Shown: piece after piece, positions 27,826 to 36,420 of the stretch
How the letters are laid out: the number at the start of each line of letters is the position of its first letter
How positions within the stretch are numbered: position 1 is the first letter of the stretch
Translations under genes and position numbers: made by a program
Notes under the pieces: model-generated
The model's input: the letters and a program-made list of their open reading frames with translations, nothing else
The model's database searches: none
What the model was told of the DNA's origin: nothing
NCBI RefSeq assembly: GCF_014268755.2
Contig: NZ_CP077093.1
Location: 2,344,001-2,408,000 of the forward strand
Source: Pseudomonas vanderleydeniana
GTDB taxonomy: Bacteria; Pseudomonadota; Gammaproteobacteria; Pseudomonadales; Pseudomonadaceae
Length of the DNA: 64,000 bases
Reading direction: 5' to 3'

Positions 27826-28124
27826 TCGAGCATTAATGGAAAAATATATATAGAAACCGGCAGTAAAAATAACAACAGGGGCCCCTGGTCGGTGGCCTGA
27901 AGTTTTCCGGTTTCTCTTGCAAACGCCCCCAGGGCGCGCACCGGAGCGCGACAGACAAAGCCCGGCCGGATCCCCGCTTCTGCATTCTTGAAGATTGTCT
28001 TTGGCCTTCGGGCACCTCTGCCATTCAGTGCTCCACGTTTCCACTCTCCGCGCGGATGACAGCGTGTGCGCCGTCGTTCGCTCCAACAAAAGAGTGAAAC
28101 TTCATTAACCAGGGGATAATAACG
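27826..28124 (+). promoter_or_regulatory. Long leader/promoter region of the OprD-type porin, with A-rich Hfq/Crc-like motifs
   Basis: About 300 bp without a gene. It holds AAAAATAACAACA near 27866 and AACAAAAGAG about 30 bases before the porin start, both close to the A-rich (ARN)n motif bound by Hfq/Crc in Pseudomonas catabolite repression. A GGGGCCCC block lies between. Translation control of a nutrient porin through the second site is plausible but inferred. Confidence 0.4.
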
Positions 28125-29450
28125 ATGTCGGTAAAGATCAACTTGCTCACACTGGCGGTTTCACTGGGCCTGGCCCAGGTCGCGATGGCCGACTCCATCG
28201 CCGACCAGAGTGACGCCAAGGGCTTCGTCGAAGACAGCAGCCTCAACCTGCACCTGAAGAACCAGTACTTCGACCGTGACCGCAAGGATGGCAAATCCGA
28301 CCTCAAGGATTGGACCCAGGGCATCTTCGGCAACTACAGCTCCGGCTTCACCCAGGGCACCGTCGGGTTCGGCGTGGATGCCTTCGGTTACTGGGGCATC
28401 AAGCTCGACGGCGGCCCGGGGACCGCGGGTACCGGCAACCTGCCAATCGGCCGCGACGGTTCTCCCGAGGATGACTACGCCAAGGCCGGTGCCGCGCTCA
28501 AGCTGCGGGTCTCCAAGACCGAATTGCGTTACGGCGACATGCAGCCGACCGCTCCGGTCTTCGCTGCCGGCGGCACCCGGCTGATCCCGGAAACCGCCAC
28601 CGGCTTCGATCTGCAGAGCAGCGAGATCAAGGGGCTGGACCTGGAGGCCGGGCATTTCACCAGCGGCACCGGTGTGGTCACCACCAGTCATGACCACGAC
28701 CTGTACGCGACCTACGCCAACGTTCCCACCAACGCGGTCAGCTTCCTGGGTGGCAAGTACAGCGTCAATGACGACCTGAGTTTCACCCTCTACGGTTCCG
28801 AGTTCCAGGATATCTGGCGCCAGTACTACACCAACGCCAACTACACCCTGCCGCTCTCGCCGGGGCAATCGCTGAACTTCGACTTCAACCTCTACCGCAC
28901 GCTCGACGAGGGCCAGGCCAAGGCCGGTGCGATCAACAACACCACCTTCTCCTTCGCGACCGCCTACACCTTCCTGACCGCCCACACGGTGACCCTGGCG
29001 TTCCAGAAGGTGCACGGCGATACGCCGTTCGACTACGCCGGCTTCGGTACCAATGGCCCCGGTGACGGTGGCGACTCGATCCTGCTGGCCAACTCCGTGC
29101 AGTACTCGGACTTCAACGGCCCGGGCGAGAAATCCTGGCAGGCGCGCTACGACCTGAACATGAAGAGCTATGGCGTGCCGGGGCTGAGCTTCATGACCCG
29201 CTACATCCACGGCGATGACATCGATGGCACCAAGATGGCTGCGGACAGCCCCTACCGGGCCTATGGCTATGGCGCCAACGGCGAGCACCATGAGACCGAC
29301 GTCGAGGCCAAGTACGTGGTCCAGGGAGGGCCGGCCAAGGACCTGTCCCTGCGCCTGCGCCAATCGTTCCACCGGGGCAACGCCGACCAGGCCGAAGGCA
29401 ACAACAACGAGCTGCGGCTGATCGCCGACTACCCGATCTCGATCTTCTGA
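28125..29450 (+). CDS. OprD-family outer membrane porin
   Basis: 441 residues with a signal peptide ending AQVAMA. The mature start ADSIADQSDAKGFVEDSSLNLHLKNQYF is close to the OprD consensus, and the body has the family strands TQGTVGFGVDAFGYWGIKLDGG and GLSFMTRYIHGDDIDG. It forms an 18-strand substrate-specific channel for amino acids, peptides or aromatic acids; the substrate cannot be read. The stop codon lies directly next to the stop of the convergent diguanylate cyclase gene, so the two transcripts must overlap. Confidence 0.93.
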   Translation: MSVKINLLTLAVSLGLAQVAMADSIADQSDAKGFVEDSSLNLHLKNQYFDRDRKDGKSDLKDWTQGIFGNYSSGFTQGTVGFGVDAFGYWGIKLDGGPGTAGTGNLPIGRDGSPEDDYAKAGAALKLRVSKTELRYGDMQPTAPVFAAGGTRLIPETATGFDLQSSEIKGLDLEAGHFTSGTGVVTTSHDHDLYATYANVPTNAVSFLGGKYSVNDDLSFTLYGSEFQDIWRQYYTNANYTLPLSPGQSLNFDFNLYRTLDEGQAKAGAINNTTFSFATAYTFLTAHTVTLAFQKVHGDTPFDYAGFGTNGPGDGGDSILLANSVQYSDFNGPGEKSWQARYDLNMKSYGVPGLSFMTRYIHGDDIDGTKMAADSPYRAYGYGANGEHHETDVEAKYVVQGGPAKDLSLRLRQSFHRGNADQAEGNNNELRLIADYPISIF

Positions 29451-30251
29451 TCAGGCGGCGGGGGAGGCGTGTTCTTCTCCCGCCGGTTGCACAGTATCCG
29501 GCTGCGCCGCTTCCACGCGGTTCCTGCCGGCGCGCTTGGCCTGGTACAACGCCGCATCCGCCCGGCCGTAGGCACAGTCGAAGCTGGTGCCCATCGGGCT
29601 GGCGCTGACACCGAAGCTCGCGGTGATCTGCCGGTTCACCGGCTGCCCGAAGACGTGGGCGGCAATCGCTGCACGCAGGCTTTCGGCCAACGCCAGGCCG
29701 GCCTCAAGCGTCCCGCCAGGAATCAGTACGGTGAACTCCTCGCCACCGACACGACCAATGAACCCGGCATTGCCGACGATCTGCCGCAGGCAACTGACGA
29801 TGCCCTGGATCACCGCATCGCCGGCGGGATGGCCGAACTCGTCGTTGATGTGCTTGAAGTGATCGATGTCCAGCACCACCATCACCGCACCGGTCTTCTG
29901 CAGGGCCTGCACGGTCAGGTCGATGACCGCGCCGCGGTTCAGCACGCCGGTGAGGGCATCGTGGGTGGCCCGGTATTCAAGCTGGCGCGCCAAGGTCTGC
30001 AACTGGGTGTTGAGTGCGTTCATTTCACGCTCGGCGCGGTCGCTGCGCCGGATCAGCCGGCGCGTTTCGCGCATCAGGCGTTCGAAGTGGGCGGTCAGAT
30101 CGGCGAGCGCCTGCTGGTACACCGGTGCATCGGCTTCAGTCAGGGCCAGGATCGAACGGGCGTGTTCGAGGGCGTCAGTTTCGCTGCGGAACAGGTCGTG
30201 TTCGGGCTCATCCTGTGCCGGTGCGCCTACGCGAGTGACTGAAGCGGTCAT
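29451..30251 (-). CDS. siaD: Diguanylate cyclase, SiaD-like
   Basis: 266 residues from ATG 30251 (AAGG upstream); the frame is open to 30293, which would overlap the siaC-like stop. A predicted coiled coil (about 70-105) precedes a GGDEF domain with FDALTG-type start ATHDALTGVLNRG and the active site RVGGEEFTVLIPGG. No RxxD inhibitory site is seen at the usual place. In SiaABCD the cyclase is switched on by dephosphorylated SiaC binding its N-terminal stalk. It is the last gene of a four-gene operon with that composition. Confidence 0.9.
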   Translation of the reverse strand: MTASVTRVGAPAQDEPEHDLFRSETDALEHARSILALTEADAPVYQQALADLTAHFERLMRETRRLIRRSDRAEREMNALNTQLQTLARQLEYRATHDALTGVLNRGAVIDLTVQALQKTGAVMVVLDIDHFKHINDEFGHPAGDAVIQGIVSCLRQIVGNAGFIGRVGGEEFTVLIPGGTLEAGLALAESLRAAIAAHVFGQPVNRQITASFGVSASPMGTSFDCAYGRADAALYQAKRAGRNRVEAAQPDTVQPAGEEHASPAA

Positions 30252-30273
30252 GCTCATCATCCTTGTCGGGGAG

Positions 30274-30663
30274 TCATTGTGGGGTCGTGGCATGATCGTT
30301 GAAGACGATCGCGGTGAAGTCGGCCTTCAGTTCTTCACCGAATTCGAAAATGGTCTCGTCCTCCTCGTCGTGGTACCAGTTCACCTGCATTTCGTTACCC
30401 GACTGGGCGGCCTGGTCCAGGGCGTCGAAGATGCTGAACAGCATCTTGGTGCTCGAGCTGTTGAAGTAGGCCAGCGCAATGTGGGTGGTGATCACGGTGT
30501 CCTCGCGGGAGGCGAGGTAGGTACGCAGTTGCTGGATGACCGGGGCATAGAAGGCGGCGGCATTTTCCGGGTAGGACTCGCCCTTGATCGTCAGCAGGTC
30601 CTGATCGAAACGAAAGTCGACTTCCGGCGAGGTGGCGGTTGCTTCGATGTAGAAATTGTCCAT
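30274..30663 (-). CDS. siaC: SiaC-like regulatory phosphoprotein (DUF1987)
   Basis: 129 residues. The N terminus FYIEATATSPEVDFRF and the central ALAYFNSSSTKMLFSIFDAL match the SiaC/DUF1987 family. The phosphorylation site of SiaC is a threonine in this loop, so Ser69 to Thr72 are the candidates here. Phosphorylated SiaC is inactive; the PP2C phosphatase frees it to activate the cyclase. It sits 19 bp after the kinase gene. Confidence 0.9.
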   Translation of the reverse strand: MDNFYIEATATSPEVDFRFDQDLLTIKGESYPENAAAFYAPVIQQLRTYLASREDTVITTHIALAYFNSSSTKMLFSIFDALDQAAQSGNEMQVNWYHDEEDETIFEFGEELKADFTAIVFNDHATTPQ

Positions 30664-30682
30664 GGTGATTGCGTCACTCTGA

Positions 30683-31252
30683 TCAGATAGTTGCTTTGAG
30701 GCAGAACAGCGTGGTGCCCGGTTCGTCCGCTCTTGGGAAAAACGCGAACTCCAGCGGTGCGCTGGCGTCGCGCGCCATGGTCAGGAACCCCAGGCCCGCG
30801 CCCTTGCTTTCCGCGGGTGTCTCCGCCCGCAGGGTGACCTTGTAGGCCTGCTTGATCTCTTCAAGGGACATGTTGCGCAGCGGTTCGAGCTTTGCCCGCA
30901 GGCGGTCGACGTCGTGGGTGGCGATGGGGTTGGCGCACAGCATCAGGTGGCGGTCACCTTCGCTGCTGATGCACACCGCGCCCTGGCGCAGCGCCGACTC
31001 TTCGCCGGGCTCGTTGGGCAACGAGTCGGAGGAGTAGTGAATGATGTTCTGCGACAGTTCGACGAAGGAGGAGAACAGCTTGCGTCGCGTCGGTCCGTTC
31101 ACCCCGGAGATCTCCAACTGCAGCCTGACCACCTCGGCCATCGCGCTGACGATGGTGTGGGAGAAATACCCCATGTGATAGAAGATCACGTTGCGCTGCT
31201 GGGCCAGATCGAAGAAGTGGTAGTCGGGGTGGGCAGCATTCGAATTGATCAT
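30683..31252 (-). CDS. siaB: SiaB-like protein kinase (GHKL-type)
   Basis: 189 residues. FSSFVELSQNIIHYSSDS is an N-box-like helix of a GHKL ATPase fold, and AESKGAGLGFLTMARDAS is the G-rich lid, as in SiaB. In the characterised system SiaB phosphorylates SiaC and so lowers c-di-GMP output. Its start overlaps the phosphatase stop by four bases. Confidence 0.88.
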   Translation of the reverse strand: MINSNAAHPDYHFFDLAQQRNVIFYHMGYFSHTIVSAMAEVVRLQLEISGVNGPTRRKLFSSFVELSQNIIHYSSDSLPNEPGEESALRQGAVCISSEGDRHLMLCANPIATHDVDRLRAKLEPLRNMSLEEIKQAYKVTLRAETPAESKGAGLGFLTMARDASAPLEFAFFPRADEPGTTLFCLKATI

Positions 31253-32493
31253 GGTCGGTTTCCAAGACGCGCACAGAAAAGGGTGAGGTCGTCACGCCGG
31301 GCCTGCTCTCCTTGCCAATTGGCCAGCGTGCGTTGCAGGGCATCGCAGATGACGGTCGCCGGCTGATTGCGGTGCTCCAGTATCGTGTTGAACGCCTTGC
31401 TCTTGCCGAAGGCGATGTTGCGCGGGCCGCCGATCTGGTCGGTCAGGCCGTCGGTGGCGATGAACACCAGGCTGGCCGGGGCCAGCGTGATGCGGTTCAG
31501 CGGCCATTGGTAGTCGATGGCGCTGTCCACGTAGCCGACGCCGACCCGTTGTCCGGCCAGGGTTTCCATCTGCTCGGCGCTGGGTGGCAGGACGTGGAGG
31601 GCCATGCGCGCACCGGCGAAACTCAGGGTCTGGGTGGCGTTGTCGAACCAGAGGAAGGCGGCGTCCAGACCGTCGTCGGATTCGGGCGTGCCCTCGCTGC
31701 CATGCACTTGTCCCAGCAGTTCCTTGACGCTGCGGTTGACCGCCGCCAGCAATGCGCCGGGGTCGCGGGGACCGAGCCGTGCGAGGGCCTGGGTCAGTGA
31801 CGAGGAGGCGATGAGGGTCATGAATGCGCCGGGAACGCCGTGGCCGGTGCAGTCGGCGATCGCGCCGAACCAGCCATCGTGGTACGCGCAGAAGTGATAG
31901 AAGTCACCACCGACGACATCCCGCGGTTCCCATAGCAGGACCGCGTCTTCCAGGGTCGACTTGAGGGTATCGCGCGAGGCGCGCAGCATCGAGCGCTGGA
32001 TAACGCTCGCGTACTCGATGCTCTGCATGATCTGGCGATTCTTCTCGGCCTGCATCGCGGCGACCACCGCCATCAGTTGCAGGCCGCTGCCGAGTCCGGC
32101 GAAGCGTCCGTCACGGGTGACGATGAAACCGTCGGACAGGGCCTTTTCGCCGGACTCGACGGTCTTGAAGGTCAGTTCCTCGATGCTCATTCCGGCGTCG
32201 ACGATCAGCGGCTCCTTGTCCATGAAGGCAATGCAGCTTTTCTTGTCGTACAGCTCGCGATGAAACGGCTTGCTCATCATCGACAGGAAGATGTTGCGAT
32301 TGATCAGGCCGATGGGACGGGCGTCTTCGACCACTGCCAGGCACACCATTTCCTTCTGCGAACTGAAGGTCTCCATCACCAGGGCGTTGGTGCTGTCGGC
32401 CTCGATCGCCGGCATCTGCATGCAGAGATCACCGGCACAACGGTGGTCTCTGGAGCGTTGTGGACGCATGAAGGAGAAGCTTTCTGCACGCAT
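31249..32493 (-). CDS. PP2C-type phosphatase with N-terminal CBS-like domain (SiaA-like variant)
   Basis: About 414 residues from ATG 32493; in-frame starts at 32523 (GTG), 32469 and 32421 are possible and the choice is uncertain. The C-terminal SpoIIE/PP2C domain is clear: VVGGDFYHF, ADCTGHGVPGAFMTLIASS and the late FIATDGLTDQIGG metal-site motif. The N-terminal 150 residues look like a CBS-type pair (MVCLAVVEDARPIGLINRNIFL; DGFIVTRDGRFAGLGSG). Characterised SiaA of P. aeruginosa is a longer membrane protein with periplasmic sensor and HAMP; no membrane segment is present here. The input is therefore cytoplasmic, possibly a nucleotide. Confidence 0.88.
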   Translation of the reverse strand: MRAESFSFMRPQRSRDHRCAGDLCMQMPAIEADSTNALVMETFSSQKEMVCLAVVEDARPIGLINRNIFLSMMSKPFHRELYDKKSCIAFMDKEPLIVDAGMSIEELTFKTVESGEKALSDGFIVTRDGRFAGLGSGLQLMAVVAAMQAEKNRQIMQSIEYASVIQRSMLRASRDTLKSTLEDAVLLWEPRDVVGGDFYHFCAYHDGWFGAIADCTGHGVPGAFMTLIASSSLTQALARLGPRDPGALLAAVNRSVKELLGQVHGSEGTPESDDGLDAAFLWFDNATQTLSFAGARMALHVLPPSAEQMETLAGQRVGVGYVDSAIDYQWPLNRITLAPASLVFIATDGLTDQIGGPRNIAFGKSKAFNTILEHRNQPATVICDALQRTLANWQGEQARRDDLTLFCARLGNRP

Positions 32494-32621
32494 GCTGGGA
32501 GTCGCCGGGCAAAGTGAAGGCACAACGCTATCTATCCAATATGACGCTTGTATGACGATCTCGCGTTTGCTCCCCGAACCTGCTGCTTCCTGGCAGAAAT
32601 GACCTGGCCGGCCTGCGGCTG

Positions 32622-32699
32622 TGTATCACAGTGTGTACGCAGCATTGGCTGATACATCCCGCGACTTCCTGGCCGGTTGCCCGACACAGAGGGGATACA
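32622..32699 (+). promoter_or_regulatory. Motif pair upstream of the bufferin operon: TGTATCACAGTGTGT and GGATACA
   Basis: TGTATCACAGTGTGT at 32622-32636 and GGATACA starting at 32693, with a further TGATACA at 32650. The same 15-mer, on the strand of the GST gene, occurs at 39222-39236, with GGATACA starting 70 bp after it (71 bp here). Both elements point toward their genes. A common regulator is the natural explanation. Confidence 0.65.
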
Positions 32700-32785
32700 C
32701 GCCTGCGATTAACTTTGCTCGTCGAACAGCGCAGCCGGTCGGGCCGCTGATTCGCTCACCCCATCGTTGATCAAGGAGAAGACCC

Positions 32786-33061
32786 ATGAAGAGCAAATAC
32801 GCCGCCCTCGCAGCCACCCTCGCCATTTCCCTCGGCGCGTTCGCGGTCAATGCCCACGCCGCCGATGACCAGGCGCCCAAGGAGAAGTGCTACGGCGTGT
32901 CCAAGGCCGGCCAGAACGATTGCGCCGCCGGTGCCGGCACCTCTTGCGCGGGTACCGCCAAGACCGATTACCAGGGCAACGCCTGGGTCCTGGTGGACAA
33001 GGGCACCTGCACCCAGATCAAGACACCCAAGGGCTTCGGCTCCCTGACGGAGCAGCCATGA
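32786..33061 (+). CDS. bufA1: Bufferin precursor, BufA1-like (DUF2282)
   Basis: 91 residues with a signal peptide ending VNAHA. The mature core starts [22 protein letters not shown] and has four Cys (35, 46, 54, 75), the DUF2282 pattern. In bufferins, the MNIO enzyme BufB with BufC converts core cysteines to thiooxazole-type heterocycles and the exported peptide binds copper. AAGGAGAAGACCC upstream gives a strong ribosome-binding site. It is first in an operon that also encodes a second precursor, DoxX, BufB and BufC. Modification here is inferred from the family. Confidence 0.9.
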   Translation: MKSKYAALAATLAISLGAFAVNAHAADDQAPKEKCYGVSKAGQNDCAAGAGTSCAGTAKTDYQGNAWVLVDKGTCTQIKTPKGFGSLTEQP

Positions 33062-33495
33062 ACCGCACCTGCGGGGCCGTGACCGCCGGCCTCGGCCGGC
33101 TGTTGCCCGAGTCCCTGTTGTTGCTGGTGGCCCGGGTCGGGATCGCTTCGGTGTTCTTCCTGTCGGGACGGACCAAGGTCGAGGGCCTGCTGACCATCAA
33201 GCCAACGACCTACTTCCTGTTTCGTTCGGAGTACGCATTGCCGCTGGTGTCGCCCGAGTTGGCGGCCCACCTGGCGACCTATGCCGAGCACCTGTTCCCG
33301 ATCCTGCTGGTGCTGGGGTTGCTGACCCGGCCGGCGGCGCTGGCCCTGCTGGGCATGACGGCGGTGATCGAGGTGTTCGTCTACCCCGACGCCTGGCCGA
33401 CGCACCTGACCTGGGCTGGCCTGCTGTTGCCACTGATCGCCTACGGCGGCGGCAAGTGGTCGCTGGACGGGCTGTTGCGCCGCGGATCGAACTGA
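33058..33495 (+). CDS. DoxX family membrane protein
   Basis: 145 residues with four hydrophobic segments ([42 protein letters not shown]). It overlaps the bufA1-like stop by four bases. DoxX proteins are common partners in bufferin operons, where they have been named BufD; their role there is not settled, with electron transfer or redox support at the membrane suggested for other DoxX proteins. Confidence 0.88.
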   Translation: MNRTCGAVTAGLGRLLPESLLLLVARVGIASVFFLSGRTKVEGLLTIKPTTYFLFRSEYALPLVSPELAAHLATYAEHLFPILLVLGLLTRPAALALLGMTAVIEVFVYPDAWPTHLTWAGLLLPLIAYGGGKWSLDGLLRRGSN

Positions 33496-33541
33496 CCCGG
33501 CGCTCCAACGCCCTCTCAACCGATGATTTTCAACCACAACA

Positions 33542-33560
33542 TCAAGCCATGACGGCTTGA
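33542..33560 (+). other. Small hairpin between the DoxX gene and the hydrolase gene
   Basis: TCAAGCC-ATGAC-GGCTTGA is a perfect seven-base-pair stem, 12 bases before the next start codon. It could modulate the mRNA ratio within the operon; there is no T tract. Confidence 0.5.
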
Positions 33561-33571
33561 GGAGAAGCAGC

Positions 33572-34339
33572 ATGCGCAAGTTACCCATCCTGGCCCTGAG
33601 CGCCCTGGCCCTGGCTGCACCGATGTTCGCCAGTGCCGCGGCGGAGCCGGCCGCGCCGGCAGGTGCCAAGAACATCGTCATCGTCCATGGCTCGTTTGTC
33701 GACGGCTCCGGCTGGCGGGTGGTTCACGACATCCTGATCCACAAGGGCTACCACGTCACCGTGGTGCACCAGCCGGCCACCAGCCTGGACGCCGACGTCG
33801 CCGCCACCCGGGAAATCCTCGACCAGCAGGTCGGCCCGGTGGTGCTGGTCGGCCACAGTTCCGGCGGCGCGGTGATCGGTATTGCCGGTGACCGCGACAA
33901 GGTCAAGGCACTGGTCTATGTCGCCGGCCTGCAACCGGAAGTCGGCGAGACCCTGGGCCAGTTGCTGAGCTCCATGCCGTCGCCGAGCAACGATATCCAT
34001 GCCACCCGTGACGGCCTGCTGTTCGTCGATCGGGCCAAGTTCGGCGAGGACTTCGCCGCCGACCAGACCACCAACCGCACCGACTTCCTGGCGGCCTCCC
34101 AGGTACCGGCCGCTGCCGCGACCTTCGGCACCCAGAACTGGGCGGCCGCCTGGCACAAGAAACCCAGCTACGGGATCGTCGCCACCGATGACAAGGCCCT
34201 GAACCCGGACCTGCAGCGCTGGATGTACAAGCGTGCCGGTTCCAAGGTGACCGAGATCAAGGCCAGCCACACCGTGTACATCTCGCAGCCTGAGGCGGTG
34301 GCGAAAGTCATCGAGCAGGCCGCGCTGAACGCCAAGTAA
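33572..34339 (+). CDS. Exported alpha/beta hydrolase inside the bufferin operon
   Basis: 255 residues from ATG 33572 with a signal peptide (MRKLPILALSALALAAPMFASA). The fold is clear: oxyanion region VIVHGSFVDGSGWR, nucleophile elbow GHSSGGAV and catalytic His in IKASHTVYIS. It resembles the EstC/pyrethroid-hydrolase branch of alpha/beta hydrolases. It lies between the DoxX gene and the second bufferin precursor, which is not part of the minimal bufferin operon. A periplasmic role connected to copper or redox stress is only a guess. Confidence 0.88.
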   Translation: MRKLPILALSALALAAPMFASAAAEPAAPAGAKNIVIVHGSFVDGSGWRVVHDILIHKGYHVTVVHQPATSLDADVAATREILDQQVGPVVLVGHSSGGAVIGIAGDRDKVKALVYVAGLQPEVGETLGQLLSSMPSPSNDIHATRDGLLFVDRAKFGEDFAADQTTNRTDFLAASQVPAAAATFGTQNWAAAWHKKPSYGIVATDDKALNPDLQRWMYKRAGSKVTEIKASHTVYISQPEAVAKVIEQAALNAK

Positions 34340-34389
34340 ATCCACCGACCCACATCGCTTCACCCACTTCATTTATCTGGAGATACACC

Positions 34390-34656
34390 ATGACCACTAC
34401 CGCTTCCCGCCTGAGCCTCGCCACTGCCGCCGCCCTGATCGCCCTGGCGTCCGCGTCCTTCACCGTCTCGGCCAGTGCCGCCGACAAGGAGCAACCGGGT
34501 CGCTGCTACGGCGTCAACAGCTGCAAGGGTGAAAGCCTGTGTGCCACCGCCAAGAACGACTGCAAGGGCCTCAACGGCTGCAAGGGCCAGGGCGTCGTGG
34601 TGAAAACCCCGAGCGAGTGCCTGAAGGCCGGCGGCACCCTGACCGAGCCGAAGTAA
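34390..34656 (+). CDS. bufA2: Bufferin precursor, BufA2-like
   Basis: 88 residues with a signal peptide ending VSASA. The mature part has six Cys (39, 45, 51, 58, 64, 77) in the spaced pattern RCYGVNSCKGESLC...NDCKGLNGCKG, which is the BufA2 type with repeated CKG units and not the DUF2282 type. GGAG lies 12 bases before the ATG. It is directly upstream of the MNIO gene and is the most probable main substrate of BufB/BufC. Confidence 0.9.
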   Translation: MTTTASRLSLATAAALIALASASFTVSASAADKEQPGRCYGVNSCKGESLCATAKNDCKGLNGCKGQGVVVKTPSECLKAGGTLTEPK

Positions 34657-34699
34657 ACACCACAGGGTGAGGGGGCCGATGGGTGAGCCCCCATTGTTC

Positions 34700-34730
34700 G
34701 ATCGTTCCCACGCCGAGCGTGGGAACGATC
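34700..34730. repeat. Perfect 13-bp inverted repeat between bufA2 and bufB
   Basis: GATCGTTCCCACG, the loop CCGAG and CGTGGGAACGATC form a perfect hairpin. This sequence type (GTTCCCACG...CGTGGGAAC) is a dispersed repeat in many Pseudomonas genomes. Inside an operon it may act as an RNA stability or attenuation element separating the abundant precursor from the enzymes. Confidence 0.8.
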
Positions 34731-34795
34731 ATCACGGGTTGCGGGGGGCACCGACTCACGCACCCGCCCACACTTCTCTCAAGCGAGCACCTGCG

Positions 34796-35644
34796 ATGTC
34801 AGTATCCACTTCTTTCTCGGGCTTCGGCCTGGGCCTGCGCAAGGAACACTATCGGGACTTCCTGGAGACCGAGGTTCCGGTCGATTTCGTCGAAGTCATC
34901 TCCGAGAACTTCATGGTCGACGGTGGTCAGCCACGACACATCCTGCGCCAGGTCCGCGAGCGGCATCCGGTGGTGCTGCATGGCGTCTCCATGTCCATCG
35001 GCTCGGCCGACGGCCTGAACCCGGACTACCTGCGTCGCCTCAGGCAACTGGTCGACGAGATCGACCCGCTGTTCGTTTCCGATCACCTGAGCTGGTCGCG
35101 CATCGGCGGCTTCAACTCCCACGACCTGCTGCCGGTACCCTACACCGAAGAGGCGCTGGAGATCGTCTGCCGCAATATTTCCATGGCCCAGGATGTCCTC
35201 GGCCGTTCCATGCTGTTCGAAAACCCGTCGAGCTACCTGGCCTTCGACGGTGCCTCGATGACCGAATGGGAGTTCATCGGCGCCATGGCCGAACGCACCG
35301 GCTGCGGGCTGTTGCTCGACGTCAACAATGTCTTCGTCAGTGCCAGCAACCACGGTTTCGATGCCCTGGCCTTTCTCGACGGGTTGCCCGCCGACCGCGT
35401 GCGGCAGATGCACCTGGCCGGGCACAGCCAGGGCGAGCACCTGCTGATCGATACCCACGACAGTCCGGTTTGTGAAGATGTCTGGGCACTGTATGCCGAG
35501 GCGGTGTCGCGGTTCGGCACGGCCGCCACCCTGATCGAGCGCGACGACCACATCCCGCCGCTGGCCGAACTGCTCGCGGAGCTGGACATCGCCCGTTCCA
35601 TCGGTGCGGCGAATGCCCGTGGCGGACTGCGGAGGGCGGTATGA
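34796..35644 (+). CDS. bufB: MNIO (DUF692) multinuclear iron oxygenase, BufB
   Basis: 282 residues from ATG 34796. The TIM-barrel DUF692 family is recognised by GFGLGLRKEHY at the start and by a full set of metal-ligand candidates: His62, Asp96-His97 (FVSDHLSW), Glu142 (FENPSSY), Asp175/Asn177 (LLDVNNVF), His186, His210 (LAGHSQG), Asp219/His221 and Glu248. These enzymes use two or three iron ions and O2 to modify Cys residues of RiPP precursors. The stop overlaps the bufC start by four bases. Confidence 0.95.
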   Translation: MSVSTSFSGFGLGLRKEHYRDFLETEVPVDFVEVISENFMVDGGQPRHILRQVRERHPVVLHGVSMSIGSADGLNPDYLRRLRQLVDEIDPLFVSDHLSWSRIGGFNSHDLLPVPYTEEALEIVCRNISMAQDVLGRSMLFENPSSYLAFDGASMTEWEFIGAMAERTGCGLLLDVNNVFVSASNHGFDALAFLDGLPADRVRQMHLAGHSQGEHLLIDTHDSPVCEDVWALYAEAVSRFGTAATLIERDDHIPPLAELLAELDIARSIGAANARGGLRRAV

Positions 35645-36387
35645 ACCTGGCCCAGTTGCAGCAGCAGTTCCAGCAGTGGCTGGTGACCGGTTCCGACGAG
35701 TTTGCCCGCTCCCTCGGGGACGGCCTGGAGGCGGGCCTGGCGGTCTACCAGAACAACTACCGGGCACAGCTGGTAGGTTGCCTGGAGCAGGCATTTGCGC
35801 AGGTGCGCCGGTGGATCGGCGACGAGGCCTTTCTCGCGGCGGCGATCGCCCATATCGACCGGCAGCCACCCCATGCCTGGACGCTGGATGCCTACCCCGA
35901 GGGCTTCCACGCCAGCCTGGTCGAATTGTTCCCGAACAATCCCGACCTGCATGAACTGGCCTGGATCGAGGCGGCGGTCAATGACGCTTTCGTTGCCGAG
36001 GACGCCCAGGCCCTGTCGCTGGACGCCCTGGCGACCATCGATTGGGACACCGCGCGGTTGCGCCTGACACCGTCGTTGCGCAGCCATGCATTGACGACCA
36101 ATGCCGAACCGATCTGGGCGGCGCTGTGCGAAGAGACACCGCCGCCGGAAAGCGAAATGCTCGCCGAGCCGGGTGGGGTGATCGTCTGGCGTCGGCAGTT
36201 CACTTCACGCCTGCGTCCGCTGGAAGCCCTGGAATACCAGGCGCTGCTGCACCTGCAGGCAAATGGCAGTTTCGCCGCCCTGTGCCAGTGGCTGGTCGAG
36301 CGTCTCGGCGAGTCCGAGGGCGTCGCGCGGGCCGGTGCGCTGCTGGCCGGCTGGCTCGCCAGCGAACTGATCGTCGCGATCGACTGA
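35641..36387 (+). CDS. bufC: DUF2063 protein, BufC partner of the MNIO enzyme
   Basis: 248 residues. The N-terminal DUF2063 domain reads LQQQFQQWLVTG... AGLAVYQNNYRAQLVGCLEQAF, and the C-terminal part would form the wHTH-like RiPP recognition element that binds the precursor. It is required with BufB for modification in studied systems. The ATGA overlap couples it to bufB. Confidence 0.93.
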   Translation: MNLAQLQQQFQQWLVTGSDEFARSLGDGLEAGLAVYQNNYRAQLVGCLEQAFAQVRRWIGDEAFLAAAIAHIDRQPPHAWTLDAYPEGFHASLVELFPNNPDLHELAWIEAAVNDAFVAEDAQALSLDALATIDWDTARLRLTPSLRSHALTTNAEPIWAALCEETPPPESEMLAEPGGVIVWRRQFTSRLRPLEALEYQALLHLQANGSFAALCQWLVERLGESEGVARAGALLAGWLASELIVAID

Positions 36388-36420
36388 CCCCCCATTTTCT
36401 CTTTGCCAAGGAACTGCATC

